Shown here: piece by piece, positions 34,382 to 43,158 of the stretch
How the letters are laid out: each line of letters starts with the position of its first letter
Numbering within the stretch: position 1 is the first letter of the stretch
From: Solibacillus sp. FSL R7-0668
GTDB taxonomy: Bacteria > Bacillota > Bacilli > Bacillales_A > Planococcaceae
Direction: 5' to 3'
DNA length: 64,000 bases
NCBI RefSeq assembly: GCF_038006205.1
Contig: NZ_JBBOUU010000002.1
Span: 62,001 to 126,000 of the forward strand
Notes under the pieces: generated by a model
What the model saw: the letters and a program-made list of their open reading frames with translations, nothing else
Told to the model about the DNA's origin: nothing
Database searches by the model: none
Program-made: the position numbers and the translations under genes

Positions 34382-35191
34382 TTAAGCTATAAATTTAGTA
34401 AACCATGCGATATAATGCGCACCTGGAATAAAGAGCACTTGTGCAAAAAGTGTACCAAGCAGACGTGACATGACCATAAACATAGTCGTTTGTTTTAATT
34501 GCACATAACTGCCACGACCATTCAGTACATCATCTGCTAGAATAGAAATTTTGGGATCAATGAAAAGAATTAATAATATAGTTGCCATGCCATTAATTAA
34601 ACCAGATGCCATAACAGCTGTTGCAGCTCGCTCCGGTACGAGTAATGCAGCATACAGTGCTGATAGAACACCAATTGTATATATAGCAGTTATCAGTATG
34701 TTAAATAGCATCAGTTTAATAGGTATGGTTTTAAGTGAGATCCCCTTAAAATGCTGTAAACTTGGGATTTGTATATGTTTTATACTTTGAATAATATAGC
34801 TACGCGTACAAACGGTTTTAAGCAATGCTGGCATTGAGCCACGATTGTTAGCCAAATGAACAATGGCTCTAGAAAATAGTGCAATAAATGTTGGAAACAA
34901 TAGGGCACCTATAATTGTTCCAATAGAAGCAGCGCCAATAATGATACGAAATTGACTTTCTACATACGTAAGTGCATCTTCTTTTGGAGCCAAATCAATG
35001 AGACTGCCTGTAAAGGGCTGCTGCATCATATTCGCTAGCCGTGACACCATCACAAGTATATTAAATAAAGCAAAGGCTGAAGCGAGTAGTTTGACTCTTG
35101 CGCCAGATAATCGCACAGCATAAGCGAGTGTTTCAATGGAATGAATCATACAGATAAATAAAGCAATGATGATAAGCTGTGTTGTAATCAC
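34382..35191 (-). CDS. amj: Lipid II flippase Amj
   Basis: The 269-aa membrane protein has about six hydrophobic helices and the Amj (YdaH/DUF2837) features MIHSIETLAYAVRLSGAR at the N-terminus and GLINGMATILLILFIDPKISILADDVLNGRGS near the C-terminus. Amj moves lipid II across the cytoplasmic membrane as an alternative to MurJ. It is 90 bp downstream of a SNARE-associated protein gene, with a hairpin between. In Bacillus, amj is induced under envelope stress, consistent with other envelope genes in the area. Confidence 0.9.
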   Translation of the reverse strand: MITTQLIIIALFICMIHSIETLAYAVRLSGARVKLLASAFALFNILVMVSRLANMMQQPFTGSLIDLAPKEDALTYVESQFRIIIGAASIGTIIGALLFPTFIALFSRAIVHLANNRGSMPALLKTVCTRSYIIQSIKHIQIPSLQHFKGISLKTIPIKLMLFNILITAIYTIGVLSALYAALLVPERAATAVMASGLINGMATILLILFIDPKISILADDVLNGRGSYVQLKQTTMFMVMSRLLGTLFAQVLFIPGAHYIAWFTKFIA

Positions 35192-35220
35192 GGATGTTCT
35201 CCTTAGTAGGGTGATAGGAA

Positions 35221-35256
35221 ACCCCCTCCTTAAATGATTTGTTTAAAGAGGGGATA
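35221..35256 (-). terminator. Hairpin between the SNARE-associated gene and amj
   Basis: CCCCTCTTTAAA and TTTAAGGAGGGG pair across ~8 nt; short T stretch on the minus strand. Confidence 0.55.
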
Positions 35257-35281
35257 GTCCATTATTTTGCGTTGACTAGGT

Positions 35282-35836
35282 TTATTGGCGCCACTTTTGC
35301 TTCAGCTTTTTCCCGATTAAAAATAGTACGAGTATATAAAGCGCAATGATAAATACAGTATCCCAATTGCCGGCTGCTATTTGATGACCAGCAAGGGAAA
35401 AGGCTACTATAGTTGGTAGCTTACCTAAAAATGTTGCAGCGAAAAAGGCACTGAGATTTACATTTGATATACCTGCAATTAAATTAATGCCCGCAGAAGG
35501 TAAAACTGGAATGATACGACCAAGCAAAATAGCTAAAAACCCGTTTTCTTCAATTAAAGCAAGGTATTTCGTTAAATACTGTCTCTTTATTAAATATTTT
35601 TGAGCGATAGGCCGTAGTAAGTTTTTACTTAAGAGAAATAAAAGGACGGACCCGAGCGTTGTCCCAAGCATATTAATTGCAAGACCAGGCAAAAACGCAT
35701 GATTACTTGCAATGAATGTTGCCAGTATAGGAATTGGCGCAAAAGGAATCATCGAAACGAGTACCATCAGAAAAAAATGATAAAGCCATGCTAATGGTCT
35801 TTCATTTTGTATGATGTCTAATAATAATTGATCCAT
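35282..35836 (-). CDS. SNARE-associated (TVP38/DedA-type) membrane protein
   Basis: The 184-aa protein has 4-5 helices and the VTT-domain marks: PFAPIPILATFIASNHAFLPGLAINMLGTTLGS and FLAILLGRIIPVLPSAGINLIAGISNVNLSAFFAATFLGKLP, which resemble the G-R-x3-P-x3-NxxAG segment of TVP38/TMEM64 proteins. Such proteins act in undecaprenyl-phosphate or phospholipid translocation. ATG 35836 follows AAGGAACTATTAT; the upstream in-frame extension overlaps the asparagine synthase gene and is not used. Confidence 0.85.
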   Translation of the reverse strand: MDQLLLDIIQNERPLAWLYHFFLMVLVSMIPFAPIPILATFIASNHAFLPGLAINMLGTTLGSVLLFLLSKNLLRPIAQKYLIKRQYLTKYLALIEENGFLAILLGRIIPVLPSAGINLIAGISNVNLSAFFAATFLGKLPTIVAFSLAGHQIAAGNWDTVFIIALYILVLFLIGKKLKQKWRQ

Positions 35837-35876
35837 AATAGTTCCTTTAAGTTGTTTTAGCTTTAGTATAGCTAAT

Positions 35877-37748
35877 TTAATATGGCCAATCGAGCTCCAC
35901 ACATTTTTCAGGGAAATATTGTTCGTACCAGATACAAAATACATAAACTGTCCAAACGTAGCGACCATAATCGGCTTTCTTTTCATAGTGAGCATCTAAG
36001 TAGTGTAATAAAAGCTGTTGATCGAAAAATTCATGGATATATGCTTTTTTAAATGTGTGTAATACCATTTGAAAGTATTTTTCTTCCCGTAACCAGTGAC
36101 GCATAGGAACAGGGAAGCCAAGTTTTTTACGTTTTGCCCAGTCTTCAGGCAATTCTTCCAGAGCAGCTTTACGAAGTGCAATCTTTGTATCAGCTGTTGT
36201 AACTTTATAGTCGGTTGGAATACTACTTGCCACATTAAAAACTTCCTTATCTAAAAATGGTACGCGTAATTCCAGTGAATGGGCCATGCTCATCTTGTCG
36301 GCTTTCAGTAAAATCTGACTCGGTAGCCAAACATGTAAGTCGAGGTACTGCATTTTTGTTGCATCGTCTGCACCTTGTATTTTGTCATAATACGGCTTTA
36401 CAATATCCCAAACAGATGGTCCTTTATGATATTTTTCATTAAGAAGTGCAAGTGCATCATCTTCCCGCCAAACAAAGGCATGCCCAATAAAACGTTCTTC
36501 AATGGATTTTGCCCCGTTGTTTAAAAAGTTTGTGTAACGGTTTTTCGGTAAAGGTTTTGCAATGGCTGCTAGCATTTGGCGTACAGGTGCAGGGATTTTT
36601 GTATACTTATTCATTTTCACAGAAGGCTTATACCACTCATAACCGCCAAACAATTCGTCTGCCCCTTCACCAGAAAGAACAACCGTTACATCCTTACTCG
36701 CTAGCTCGGCTAAGAAGTAAAGAGGGAGTGACGAAAGGTTTGAATCTGGTTCATCCATATGCCACTGGATTTTAGGCAAGGCTTCAAATACTTCATCTGC
36801 TGTAATATGCTTATGCTTATTTTCAAATTGCAATTCCTCTGATAAGGCTTTCGCTAAAGACGTTTCATCAAACATCGATTCATAACCTTTAAAACCGACA
36901 CTATATGTTATATCTGGTTGTAGTAACTTAGCGATATAGCTAGAATCCACACCACCTGATAAAAATGAACCCACTTTAACATCACTTACTGTATGTGCCT
37001 CGACAGAATTCTGTATGACCTCTTTAATGTTCTGAACATGTGTCGTCAAGGGGTCTGTTGAAGTCATAAATTGATGTGACCAGTAGGATTTTATTTGAAT
37101 ATTACCATTTTGAATGAGCATATATGAACCTGGTGTTAGCTTATAAACGCCTTTGAAAAATGTTTCATCCATTGCTGGATATTGAAATGTTAAATATGGA
37201 CGTAATGCCTTTTCATTTAATTCTTTTTTAAATGTTGGATGTGAAAGAAACGATTTGATTTCAGAGCCAAATAGAAGCGATTGATCCGTTGTCTGCTGTG
37301 TATAATAAAGTGGCTTAATGCCAAAAGGGTCACGTGCAATGAACTGAATATCTCGTTTTTTATCCCAAATACAAAAGGCGAACATGCCACGGAGCTTTTG
37401 TAAGATTTTAAGCCCGTAATGTAGATAACCTTTTAATAAAACTTCTGTATCTGAAGACGTATTAAACGTATATCCATAATGTGTCAGCTCTTCCCGTAAT
37501 TCACGGAAATTATAAATTTCGCCGTTAAAAACAAGCACTACGTCACCATCTTCTGATGAAAAAGGCTGACTAGCAGCTGAGCTTAAATCGAGAATGCTTA
37601 GTCGACGGAAACCTAAAGTAACTCGGTCATCCGAGTAAATACCGTCACTGTTAGGGCCTCGGTGAATAATTGTTTTTAACATTTGTTCAATTGTTTCTTT
37701 ATATTGAATTGGCTGTGAGCCATGTATAAATCCTACAAATCCGCACAT
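35877..37748 (-). CDS. asnB: Glutamine-hydrolysing asparagine synthase
   Basis: The 623-aa enzyme begins MCGFVGF, where Cys2 becomes the N-terminal nucleophile of the glutaminase domain. HRGPNSDG, RLSILDLS and VFNGEIYNFRELREEL follow. The synthase domain has the ATP pyrophosphatase loop FLSGGVDSSYIAKLL and VLSGEGADELFGGYEWY. It makes asparagine, or amidates a related acceptor, from aspartate, ATP and glutamine. Length and motifs match the AsnO/AsnB class of Bacilli. ATG 37748 follows GAGGTGTACAAA; upstream in-frame codons would lack the Cys2 position. Confidence 0.93.
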   Translation of the reverse strand: MCGFVGFIHGSQPIQYKETIEQMLKTIIHRGPNSDGIYSDDRVTLGFRRLSILDLSSAASQPFSSEDGDVVLVFNGEIYNFRELREELTHYGYTFNTSSDTEVLLKGYLHYGLKILQKLRGMFAFCIWDKKRDIQFIARDPFGIKPLYYTQQTTDQSLLFGSEIKSFLSHPTFKKELNEKALRPYLTFQYPAMDETFFKGVYKLTPGSYMLIQNGNIQIKSYWSHQFMTSTDPLTTHVQNIKEVIQNSVEAHTVSDVKVGSFLSGGVDSSYIAKLLQPDITYSVGFKGYESMFDETSLAKALSEELQFENKHKHITADEVFEALPKIQWHMDEPDSNLSSLPLYFLAELASKDVTVVLSGEGADELFGGYEWYKPSVKMNKYTKIPAPVRQMLAAIAKPLPKNRYTNFLNNGAKSIEERFIGHAFVWREDDALALLNEKYHKGPSVWDIVKPYYDKIQGADDATKMQYLDLHVWLPSQILLKADKMSMAHSLELRVPFLDKEVFNVASSIPTDYKVTTADTKIALRKAALEELPEDWAKRKKLGFPVPMRHWLREEKYFQMVLHTFKKAYIHEFFDQQLLLHYLDAHYEKKADYGRYVWTVYVFCIWYEQYFPEKCVELDWPY

Positions 37749-38189
37749 TTTGTACACCTCATTAATCTTGATAAGCAACAGTATAGAGGAGGGATTTGTA
37801 GAAAATATGTAGAAAATAAACTTTTGAAAAGTATAAACTGTACCTAATAAGATAGACATTTTGAAAGTAGTCTATCCTATAGGGTAATTTTGTTTATAAT
37901 GAGAAAGAAGATGGAGAGCGGATTGAAATGCCTAAAAGATACTTTATGAAAAAAGAACAGGAACAATTGAAATGTAATCCTATCCCCAATTCCCAGCAAT
38001 GGTGAAACGAATGGATTTAGGCCAATCCATGTCACATTGAGGGAACTGTTGGGACATTGCGCCTCAAGAATCCTTCTTGGTCATTTTAAAGACGAAATAA
38101 ATCTAAACGATTCGAACAATAGAAGAAGTATAACGAGAAATCAAGAGTTACATGACGTACTACAATCATTATCGTGGGCAATGAAATTA
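37749..38189. other. Gene-poor gap
   Basis: A TATAAT (37895) precedes a 25-codon frame (37928-38005, MPKRYFMKKEQEQLKC...) that may be a gene fragment. A 67-codon frame at 38037 overlaps the opposite-strand terminator and shows no coding character. Nothing else is supported. Confidence 0.4.
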
Positions 38190-38226
38190 AAAAAGCTGCC
38201 GCCTGCAAAATCCAGACAGCAGCTTC
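38190..38226 (-). terminator. Terminator of the mreB-like/two-component operon
   Basis: On the minus strand, GAAGCTGCTGTCTG and CAGGCGGCAGCTTTTTT form a stem with T6. It lies ~110 nt after the kinase stop. Confidence 0.75.
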
Positions 38227-38333
38227 AACAAGTTGCCTAGGCTTTTTCAAAACCTTGCAAATCCGTAAATAACGATTTCATTCATATAATAACCCCTCCT
38301 AATATTGTTTTCCTTGAATCTAATGGCATATTA

Positions 38334-39731
38334 TTAATTTTTAGGTAAGTCAATAGGCAGACTTAAAGTAAATGTAGTGCCCTTGCCGATTGAACTTTGC
38401 ACATCAATTTCACCATATAAATGTTTTGTTAATTCAGAAACAATTGCTAATCCAAGTCCAGATCCACCTAAATTTCGTGCACGTGATTTTTCTACACGAT
38501 GAAAACGATTGAAAATAAAAGGTAAATCCTCTTGGGGAATACCTGGTCCTTCATCACGAACGATAAATTGGATTTGTTTTTCTATAAAGCAAACTTGAAT
38601 GTTGATATCGCCATCTTCTGAGTAATGAACTGCATTTTCGACGAGATTCATTAAAATTTGTTCAAGACGTAGGCCATCTGTATATATATCGGGTAAGTTC
38701 GGTTGTAAGCATAAAATTATACGATTATTCGTATTGTTTACCTTTAGATTTACTTTTTCTACAATGGATTCGACTAAATCTTCAATATCGATATATTGCC
38801 TATACAGTTGGAAAGAACCTTCTTCCATTTTGGAAAGTTCGAACAATTCTTGAATTAACTTTGCTAATCGATTCGCTTCACTTTCTATAATCGAAGCATA
38901 TTTTTCGAGTTCTTCAGGGGTTTCATAGCGTTTATTTTTAATAATTTCGCCGTAGCCCTTTAAATACGATGTCGGTGTTCGAAGTTCATGTGAAATATTT
39001 GCTAAAAATTCACTTCGGTTGGTCCGGTAATCATTAAGCTCTACACTTAAGTCATTAATGGCCTTCGCCAAAGAGCCTATTTCGTCACTTGAAGGTACGT
39101 TTACTTTTGTTTTAAGGTTTCCCTTGGCAATTTCACGCGTGGCCTTTTCCATTTCAACTAACGGACGGCTCAAGCGCCATGAAAGGAAAATTGTATAACC
39201 TAAAGCTAAAATGATGGCACCAAGTATGGTACGAATAATCCAGTCACGTACGGCGTGCATTTTGTCGTGAATTTCACTAATCGAAGAAAAAATGATTACA
39301 CCTCCACTGAGGTTTCCATCTTTCATGAAAGGCTTTACAATATAATAAATATTTTCTTCTGTTTCAGGTATCACGCGCTCACCAGCTAAATATTTCTCCA
39401 CTTGTATGCGTGAAAGCCAGTCTTCAGAGATTTTACTGCCCTTATGGTATTCAAGGTAACCTTCTGACTGAATGAAGCCATTCTTATCAAAAAAAGCTAA
39501 ATTATGATCAGTAAGCGACTCAATATTCGAATACACATTCGGATCATCCTTCATCGTTTCTATAATTGCCACTTCAATTCGATCGCCCAAAGCACGAACA
39601 TTTTCATCTAAATACAGTGAATAGACGTTTAAGAAAATACGATCGATTAAAATTGCAAATGGGATTAGGATGCTTAGGAATAGTAGCATAATTACGATGC
39701 CAAGCTTCGTTACAACACTATTTTTTTTCAT
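38334..39731 (-). CDS. Sensor histidine kinase
   Basis: The 465-aa membrane kinase has two helices (about 11-33 and 170-190) enclosing a ~135-residue external sensor. HAMP (LSRPLVEMEKATREIAKGNL), HisKA with phosphoacceptor NISHELRTPTSYLKGY, and the HATPase with NLVENAVHYSEDG (N box), DEGPGIP (G1) and GGSGLGLAIV (G2) follow. ATG 39731 overlaps the stop of the response regulator by 4 nt; the upstream in-frame start lies inside that gene. It is the last gene of an mreB-regulator-kinase operon. The ligand is unknown. Confidence 0.92.
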   Translation of the reverse strand: MKKNSVVTKLGIVIMLLFLSILIPFAILIDRIFLNVYSLYLDENVRALGDRIEVAIIETMKDDPNVYSNIESLTDHNLAFFDKNGFIQSEGYLEYHKGSKISEDWLSRIQVEKYLAGERVIPETEENIYYIVKPFMKDGNLSGGVIIFSSISEIHDKMHAVRDWIIRTILGAIILALGYTIFLSWRLSRPLVEMEKATREIAKGNLKTKVNVPSSDEIGSLAKAINDLSVELNDYRTNRSEFLANISHELRTPTSYLKGYGEIIKNKRYETPEELEKYASIIESEANRLAKLIQELFELSKMEEGSFQLYRQYIDIEDLVESIVEKVNLKVNNTNNRIILCLQPNLPDIYTDGLRLEQILMNLVENAVHYSEDGDINIQVCFIEKQIQFIVRDEGPGIPQEDLPFIFNRFHRVEKSRARNLGGSGLGLAIVSELTKHLYGEIDVQSSIGKGTTFTLSLPIDLPKN

Positions 39732-40432
39732 ACCCGTGCCTCTGGTATGATTAGCTGATAGCCCACACCCCAAACGGTTTGAATAATTTTCGCACCAGGT
39801 CGCACTTTCTTAAATTTTAAACGAATATTTTTTACATGTGAGTCAATGGCTCGTAGTTCACGTTCATCAGAATAATCCCATAACAGTTCAAGTAATTTTT
39901 CACGAGTAAATACGCGTTCAGGTGATTCAGCAAGAAGTACAAGTAGCTGAAATTCTTTACTTGTAAGCTCAATTAGATGATGATCAAACGTCACGCTGCG
40001 ATTATCAAGGTTGATAACTAGAGTTCTGTTGTTTAACGATAAAATTTGTGTATCACTTTTTTCATCTTCATTAAAGGCAGAACGGCGTAGGAGAGACTTC
40101 ATACGAGCAATAAGCTCTTTAAATTCAAAAGGCTTTGTAACATAATCATCAGCCCCTAGCTCTAGCCCTTTTACAGTATCAGATAAATCGGTGCGAGCTG
40201 TAACCATTAGAATGGGCACGTTTGAAGAATTTCGAATTTCCTTACATAGATCAAAGCCACTGATATAAGGTAGCATGACGTCTAATAAAATGAGATCAAA
40301 TTCTTGTGTTTCAAGTATTTGCAGGGCATCTGCGCCGTTACCACTAATTGTTAAATTAAATTGACTTTGAAGTTGGATTTGCATGAGTTCCTGCATATAT
40401 TGTTCGTCTTCAACGATTAAAATCTTTTTCAT
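39728..40432 (-). CDS. OmpR-family response regulator
   Basis: The 234-aa protein has a receiver domain with VEDEQ (acidic pocket), the phosphorylated Asp in LILLDVMLP and Lys in VTKPFEF. The C-terminal winged helix is of the OmpR type (LTSKEFQLLVLLAESPERVFTREKLLELLWDY...DSHVKNIRLKFKK). It starts 15 nt after the MreB-like gene stop and overlaps the kinase gene, so all three are one operon. Confidence 0.94.
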   Translation of the reverse strand: MKKILIVEDEQYMQELMQIQLQSQFNLTISGNGADALQILETQEFDLILLDVMLPYISGFDLCKEIRNSSNVPILMVTARTDLSDTVKGLELGADDYVTKPFEFKELIARMKSLLRRSAFNEDEKSDTQILSLNNRTLVINLDNRSVTFDHHLIELTSKEFQLLVLLAESPERVFTREKLLELLWDYSDERELRAIDSHVKNIRLKFKKVRPGAKIIQTVWGVGYQLIIPEARV

Positions 40433-40447
40433 ACAAATCGCTCCTTT

Positions 40448-41443
40448 TCACTTAATTATGTTAGGCGCATCAACAATTTTCGCAGTCCCTTTAGCAACGC
40501 TTTCTAAGGGAGTTTCCGCTATAATTACAGGTAATTGAGTGATTTCGCTTATAATTCTTTCAAGTTGTGGTAAAAGTGCCACACCACCACTTAATATTAG
40601 GCCACGCTCAATAATATCCGAGGCAAGTTCTGGCGGGGTTTGTTCTAAAGTTTGTTTAATAACCAAACTAATCTGCTCAATCGCCTCTTCTAAAACTAAG
40701 GCAATTTCACTAGCTGTAACTTTTACTGTACGTGGGAGACCTGTGACTATGTCTCGACCACGCACATCAAGTATCCCGTTTTCTTCTTCTTTAAAGAGAT
40801 TAATTTTAATATGTTCAGCTGTTGCTTCTCCAATAACTAATTGATGATTATTTTTAACATGCTTGGTTATAAGGCGATCCATTTCATCCCCAGCGATTTT
40901 TATTGAATTTGAGACAACAACTCCACCGAGTGAAAGAATGGCTACTTCTGTTGTGCCCCCTCCAATATCGACAATCATTGAGCCCGTTGGTTCCCAAACG
41001 GGCAGTCCTGCACCAATGGCAGCAGCAAAAGTTTCCTCAATGATAATGGCTTCTTTTGCTCCAGCTTGCATCGTAGCATCAATTACAGCTCTACGCTCCA
41101 CACTCGTTAGATGCGTTGGGGTAGAGACAACTATAAACGGTTTTCGTCCAACCAAACTTTTTTGTGTTAATGCCTTTATAAAATGTTGAATCATTTCAGT
41201 TGTTGCCTGAAAATCTGCAACTACTCCGTCACGAATGGGACGAATGGTTTCAATTCCAGCATGTGTACGACCTTGCATTGCCTTTGCATCATGACCAACC
41301 GCAATCGTTTTTTTTGTAAGTGTATTTTTAGCAAGTATAGAAGGCTCGTTATAAACGATACCTTTGTTTTTCACATAAATTAATGTATTGGCTGTTCCTA
41401 GGTCAATTCCAATTCCTGGTCCGAATTTTTGAAATAATTGCAT
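40448..41443 (-). CDS. MreB-family rod-shape actin homologue
   Basis: The 331-aa protein has the MreB nucleotide-binding signatures GIGIDLGTANTLIYVKNKG, the MIVDIGGGTTEVAILSLGGVV phosphate-2 segment and LSGGVALLPQLERII. It polymerises under the membrane and guides cell-wall synthesis. B. subtilis has MreB, Mbl and MreBH; which is closest cannot be told by eye, though the isolated position (no mreCD) fits MreBH or Mbl. Being first in an operon with a two-component system is unusual. ATG 41443, with AGGAGAAATTTTTC upstream. Confidence 0.9.
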   Translation of the reverse strand: MQLFQKFGPGIGIDLGTANTLIYVKNKGIVYNEPSILAKNTLTKKTIAVGHDAKAMQGRTHAGIETIRPIRDGVVADFQATTEMIQHFIKALTQKSLVGRKPFIVVSTPTHLTSVERRAVIDATMQAGAKEAIIIEETFAAAIGAGLPVWEPTGSMIVDIGGGTTEVAILSLGGVVVSNSIKIAGDEMDRLITKHVKNNHQLVIGEATAEHIKINLFKEEENGILDVRGRDIVTGLPRTVKVTASEIALVLEEAIEQISLVIKQTLEQTPPELASDIIERGLILSGGVALLPQLERIISEITQLPVIIAETPLESVAKGTAKIVDAPNIIK

Positions 41444-41520
41444 GAAAAATTTCTCCTAATCTTTAATGTTAAAACAATGAAGATAGTATAACGAGAAAGT
41501 TTGTGAAAAGTGTGTAGTAT

Positions 41521-41750
41521 TTATATTTTTTGTAGTAGTTTTTTGAAATGCGAATGATATTTCCATGTAAGAAAAATGGCACGTATTACCAAATAAATTG
41601 CAATGGATAACCATACACCAAGGATACCCATTTCTAAATAAATCCCTAATAAATATACCCCTAAAATACGGATACCCCACATACCAATAGCAGTGCTTTA
41701 TAACGGTGATTTTGTATCCCCAATTGCTTGTAGGACAGGGGATATTTTTA
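41521..41750 (-). pseudogene. 3' remnant of a MATE-family efflux transporter gene
   Basis: The minus strand reads PVLQAIGDTKSPL, a TAA, then STAIGMWGIRILGVYLLGIY, LEMGILGVWLSIAIYLVIRA and a basic tail ending KLLQKI(stop). The QAxGDTxxP and GMWGIRI segments are typical of the last helices of MATE multidrug exporters. The 5' end is missing and the TAA breaks it. A 112-codon frame at 41456-41794 is an out-of-phase shadow of it. Confidence 0.75.
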
Positions 41751-41764
41751 TGTAAAAAGAGGGA

Positions 41765-41793
41765 GAACTTAAATAAGTTCTTCGAAAAAGCCA
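41765..41793 (-). terminator. Terminator after the zinc-binding lipoprotein gene
   Basis: GAACTT-ATTT-AAGTTC hairpin followed by a T-rich tail on the minus strand. Confidence 0.5.
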
Positions 41794-41794
41794 A

Positions 41795-42835
41795 TTACTT
41801 TGTTAAAGCTTGGCGTAATGTTTCGATATTTTTTTCCATTAGGGTGAAATAATTTTCGTTATTTTGAAAATCTTCATCGGTTAAGACACTTAAGTTATGC
41901 AGCGTAAGCGATTTTGCCCCAAGCTCTTCTTGGATGACTTCCGTTAGTTTTGATGATACATTTTGTTCAAATAATACATACTGGATATTGCGCTCTTTTG
42001 CCATTTTGACAAGCTCGACAAGCTCAGCTTGAGAAGGCTCATCTTGAGAGTTTAGACCAGAGATGGCTACTTGCTCTAAATTATAGGCACCTGCAATATA
42101 GCCAAATGCTGCATGTGAAACGAAGAAGGTGTTATTTGATACACTTGTAGTCATTTCTTCAAAGGCAGTATCTAAGCTTTCTAATTCAGTGACTAACTGT
42201 GTGTAGTTATCTTCAAAAACAGCAGCTTGTTCAGGCATTTCTTCGACTAAATTTTCTTTAATCGCTAAGGCTAAGTCTTTTGAAATGTCTGTAGATAGCC
42301 AAACATGTGGATCTAATTCACCGTGACCATGACCTTTATGGCCCGATTCTTCTTCAACCGTTTCATCCTCATGTGAATCTGTGTTTGGCTCTTCCGAATG
42401 CTCTGCGTGTTCCTCAGCCGTTTCGCCTTCATGTGAATCCACTTCGCCTGTGCTAATCGCTAATTTTTCATCTGAAACATTGTCCGTCGTTGCAATAAAT
42501 TGCAAATCTTCATTTGCTAATGTTTCCTTCGCATTCTCTACAAAGCCCTCTAAGCCGAGACCAATATAAAAGAGCACATCTGCATTGGCAAAATCAATCA
42601 TGTCTTTTTGAGTTGGCTCAAATGAATGTTCATTTGCACCAGGTGGGTAAACCGATTCGACATCTACATATTCACCGCCGATAACCTCAGTGAAGTAAGT
42701 AAGCGGATAAACCGTTGTATATACTTTTACTTGTTCCGTCGTATTCTCAGTTGTTTGTTTTTCTTCTTCAGTATTCCCGCAGGCTGCTAGTAATAAGCCA
42801 CTAGTTACTAGAAGGGGGGCTAACCATTTTTTCAT
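41795..42835 (-). CDS. Zinc ABC-transporter substrate-binding lipoprotein (ZnuA/AdcA type)
   Basis: The 346-aa protein has a lipobox LLLAACG and the cluster A-1 fold. Visible zinc-site elements are PPGANEHSFEPTQKD, the LDPHVWLS histidine and FVSHAAFGYIAG. A His/Glu/Asp-rich loop (about residues 130-175, HEGETAEEHAEHSEE and GHKGHGHGELD) is the mark of zinc-specific members. A Zur-type operator sits just upstream, supporting zinc as substrate. No permease or ATPase gene (znuB, znuC) is adjacent, so it must work with a transporter encoded elsewhere or serve as a zinc scavenger. ATG 42835. Confidence 0.93.
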   Translation of the reverse strand: MKKWLAPLLVTSGLLLAACGNTEEEKQTTENTTEQVKVYTTVYPLTYFTEVIGGEYVDVESVYPPGANEHSFEPTQKDMIDFANADVLFYIGLGLEGFVENAKETLANEDLQFIATTDNVSDEKLAISTGEVDSHEGETAEEHAEHSEEPNTDSHEDETVEEESGHKGHGHGELDPHVWLSTDISKDLALAIKENLVEEMPEQAAVFEDNYTQLVTELESLDTAFEEMTTSVSNNTFFVSHAAFGYIAGAYNLEQVAISGLNSQDEPSQAELVELVKMAKERNIQYVLFEQNVSSKLTEVIQEELGAKSLTLHNLSVLTDEDFQNNENYFTLMEKNIETLRQALTK

Positions 42836-42850
42836 GTTCTAATTCCTTTC

Positions 42851-42871
42851 AAATCGTAACGATTACGTTTA
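42851..42871 (-). promoter_or_regulatory. Zur box
   Basis: AAATCGTAACGATTACGTTT matches the Bacillus Zur operator pattern TCGTAATnATTACGA with one or two changes, 15 nt from the start of the zinc lipoprotein gene. It predicts repression in high zinc. Confidence 0.8.
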
Positions 42872-43105
42872 ATGAGTGTAAATATACAGCATAGAAATGT
42901 TGCTGACAAGTAAAAATTTTTCAATTAATTATTTTGTCACAAATCAAAATTCTTCATTTTAATTTTTCTCCATACTTTCTCCACATTTCGATATTATAAT
43001 CGCAATTATTCGCTAGAGCGCACATCTTAATAAAGTGGATTTAGTAGTATTGTTAAAGAGAAGGCCAATCTTTAACAATTCATTTTTTTGCACAAACACT
43101 TTAGT

Positions 43106-43123
43106 TCACTAGTGTATTAGTGA
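43106..43123. promoter_or_regulatory. Perfect-arm palindrome before the amino-acid ABC operon
   Basis: TCACTAgtgtatTAGTGA has 6-bp arms around 6 bp, 35 nt before the start at 43159. It is likely a repressor site for the operon; its regulator is not in the window. Confidence 0.5.
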
Positions 43124-43158
43124 GTGGAATTAAATTAAATGAGTTTAGGAGCTTTGAC

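Noticed and set aside
38037-38240. 67-aa ORF
   Set aside because: It overlaps the opposite-strand terminator, has no ribosome site and no protein-like pattern.
41456-41794. 112-aa ORF
   Set aside because: Composition is odd (rich in Cys, His, Phe, Tyr); the coding signal is in another frame and matches a MATE exporter C-terminus.
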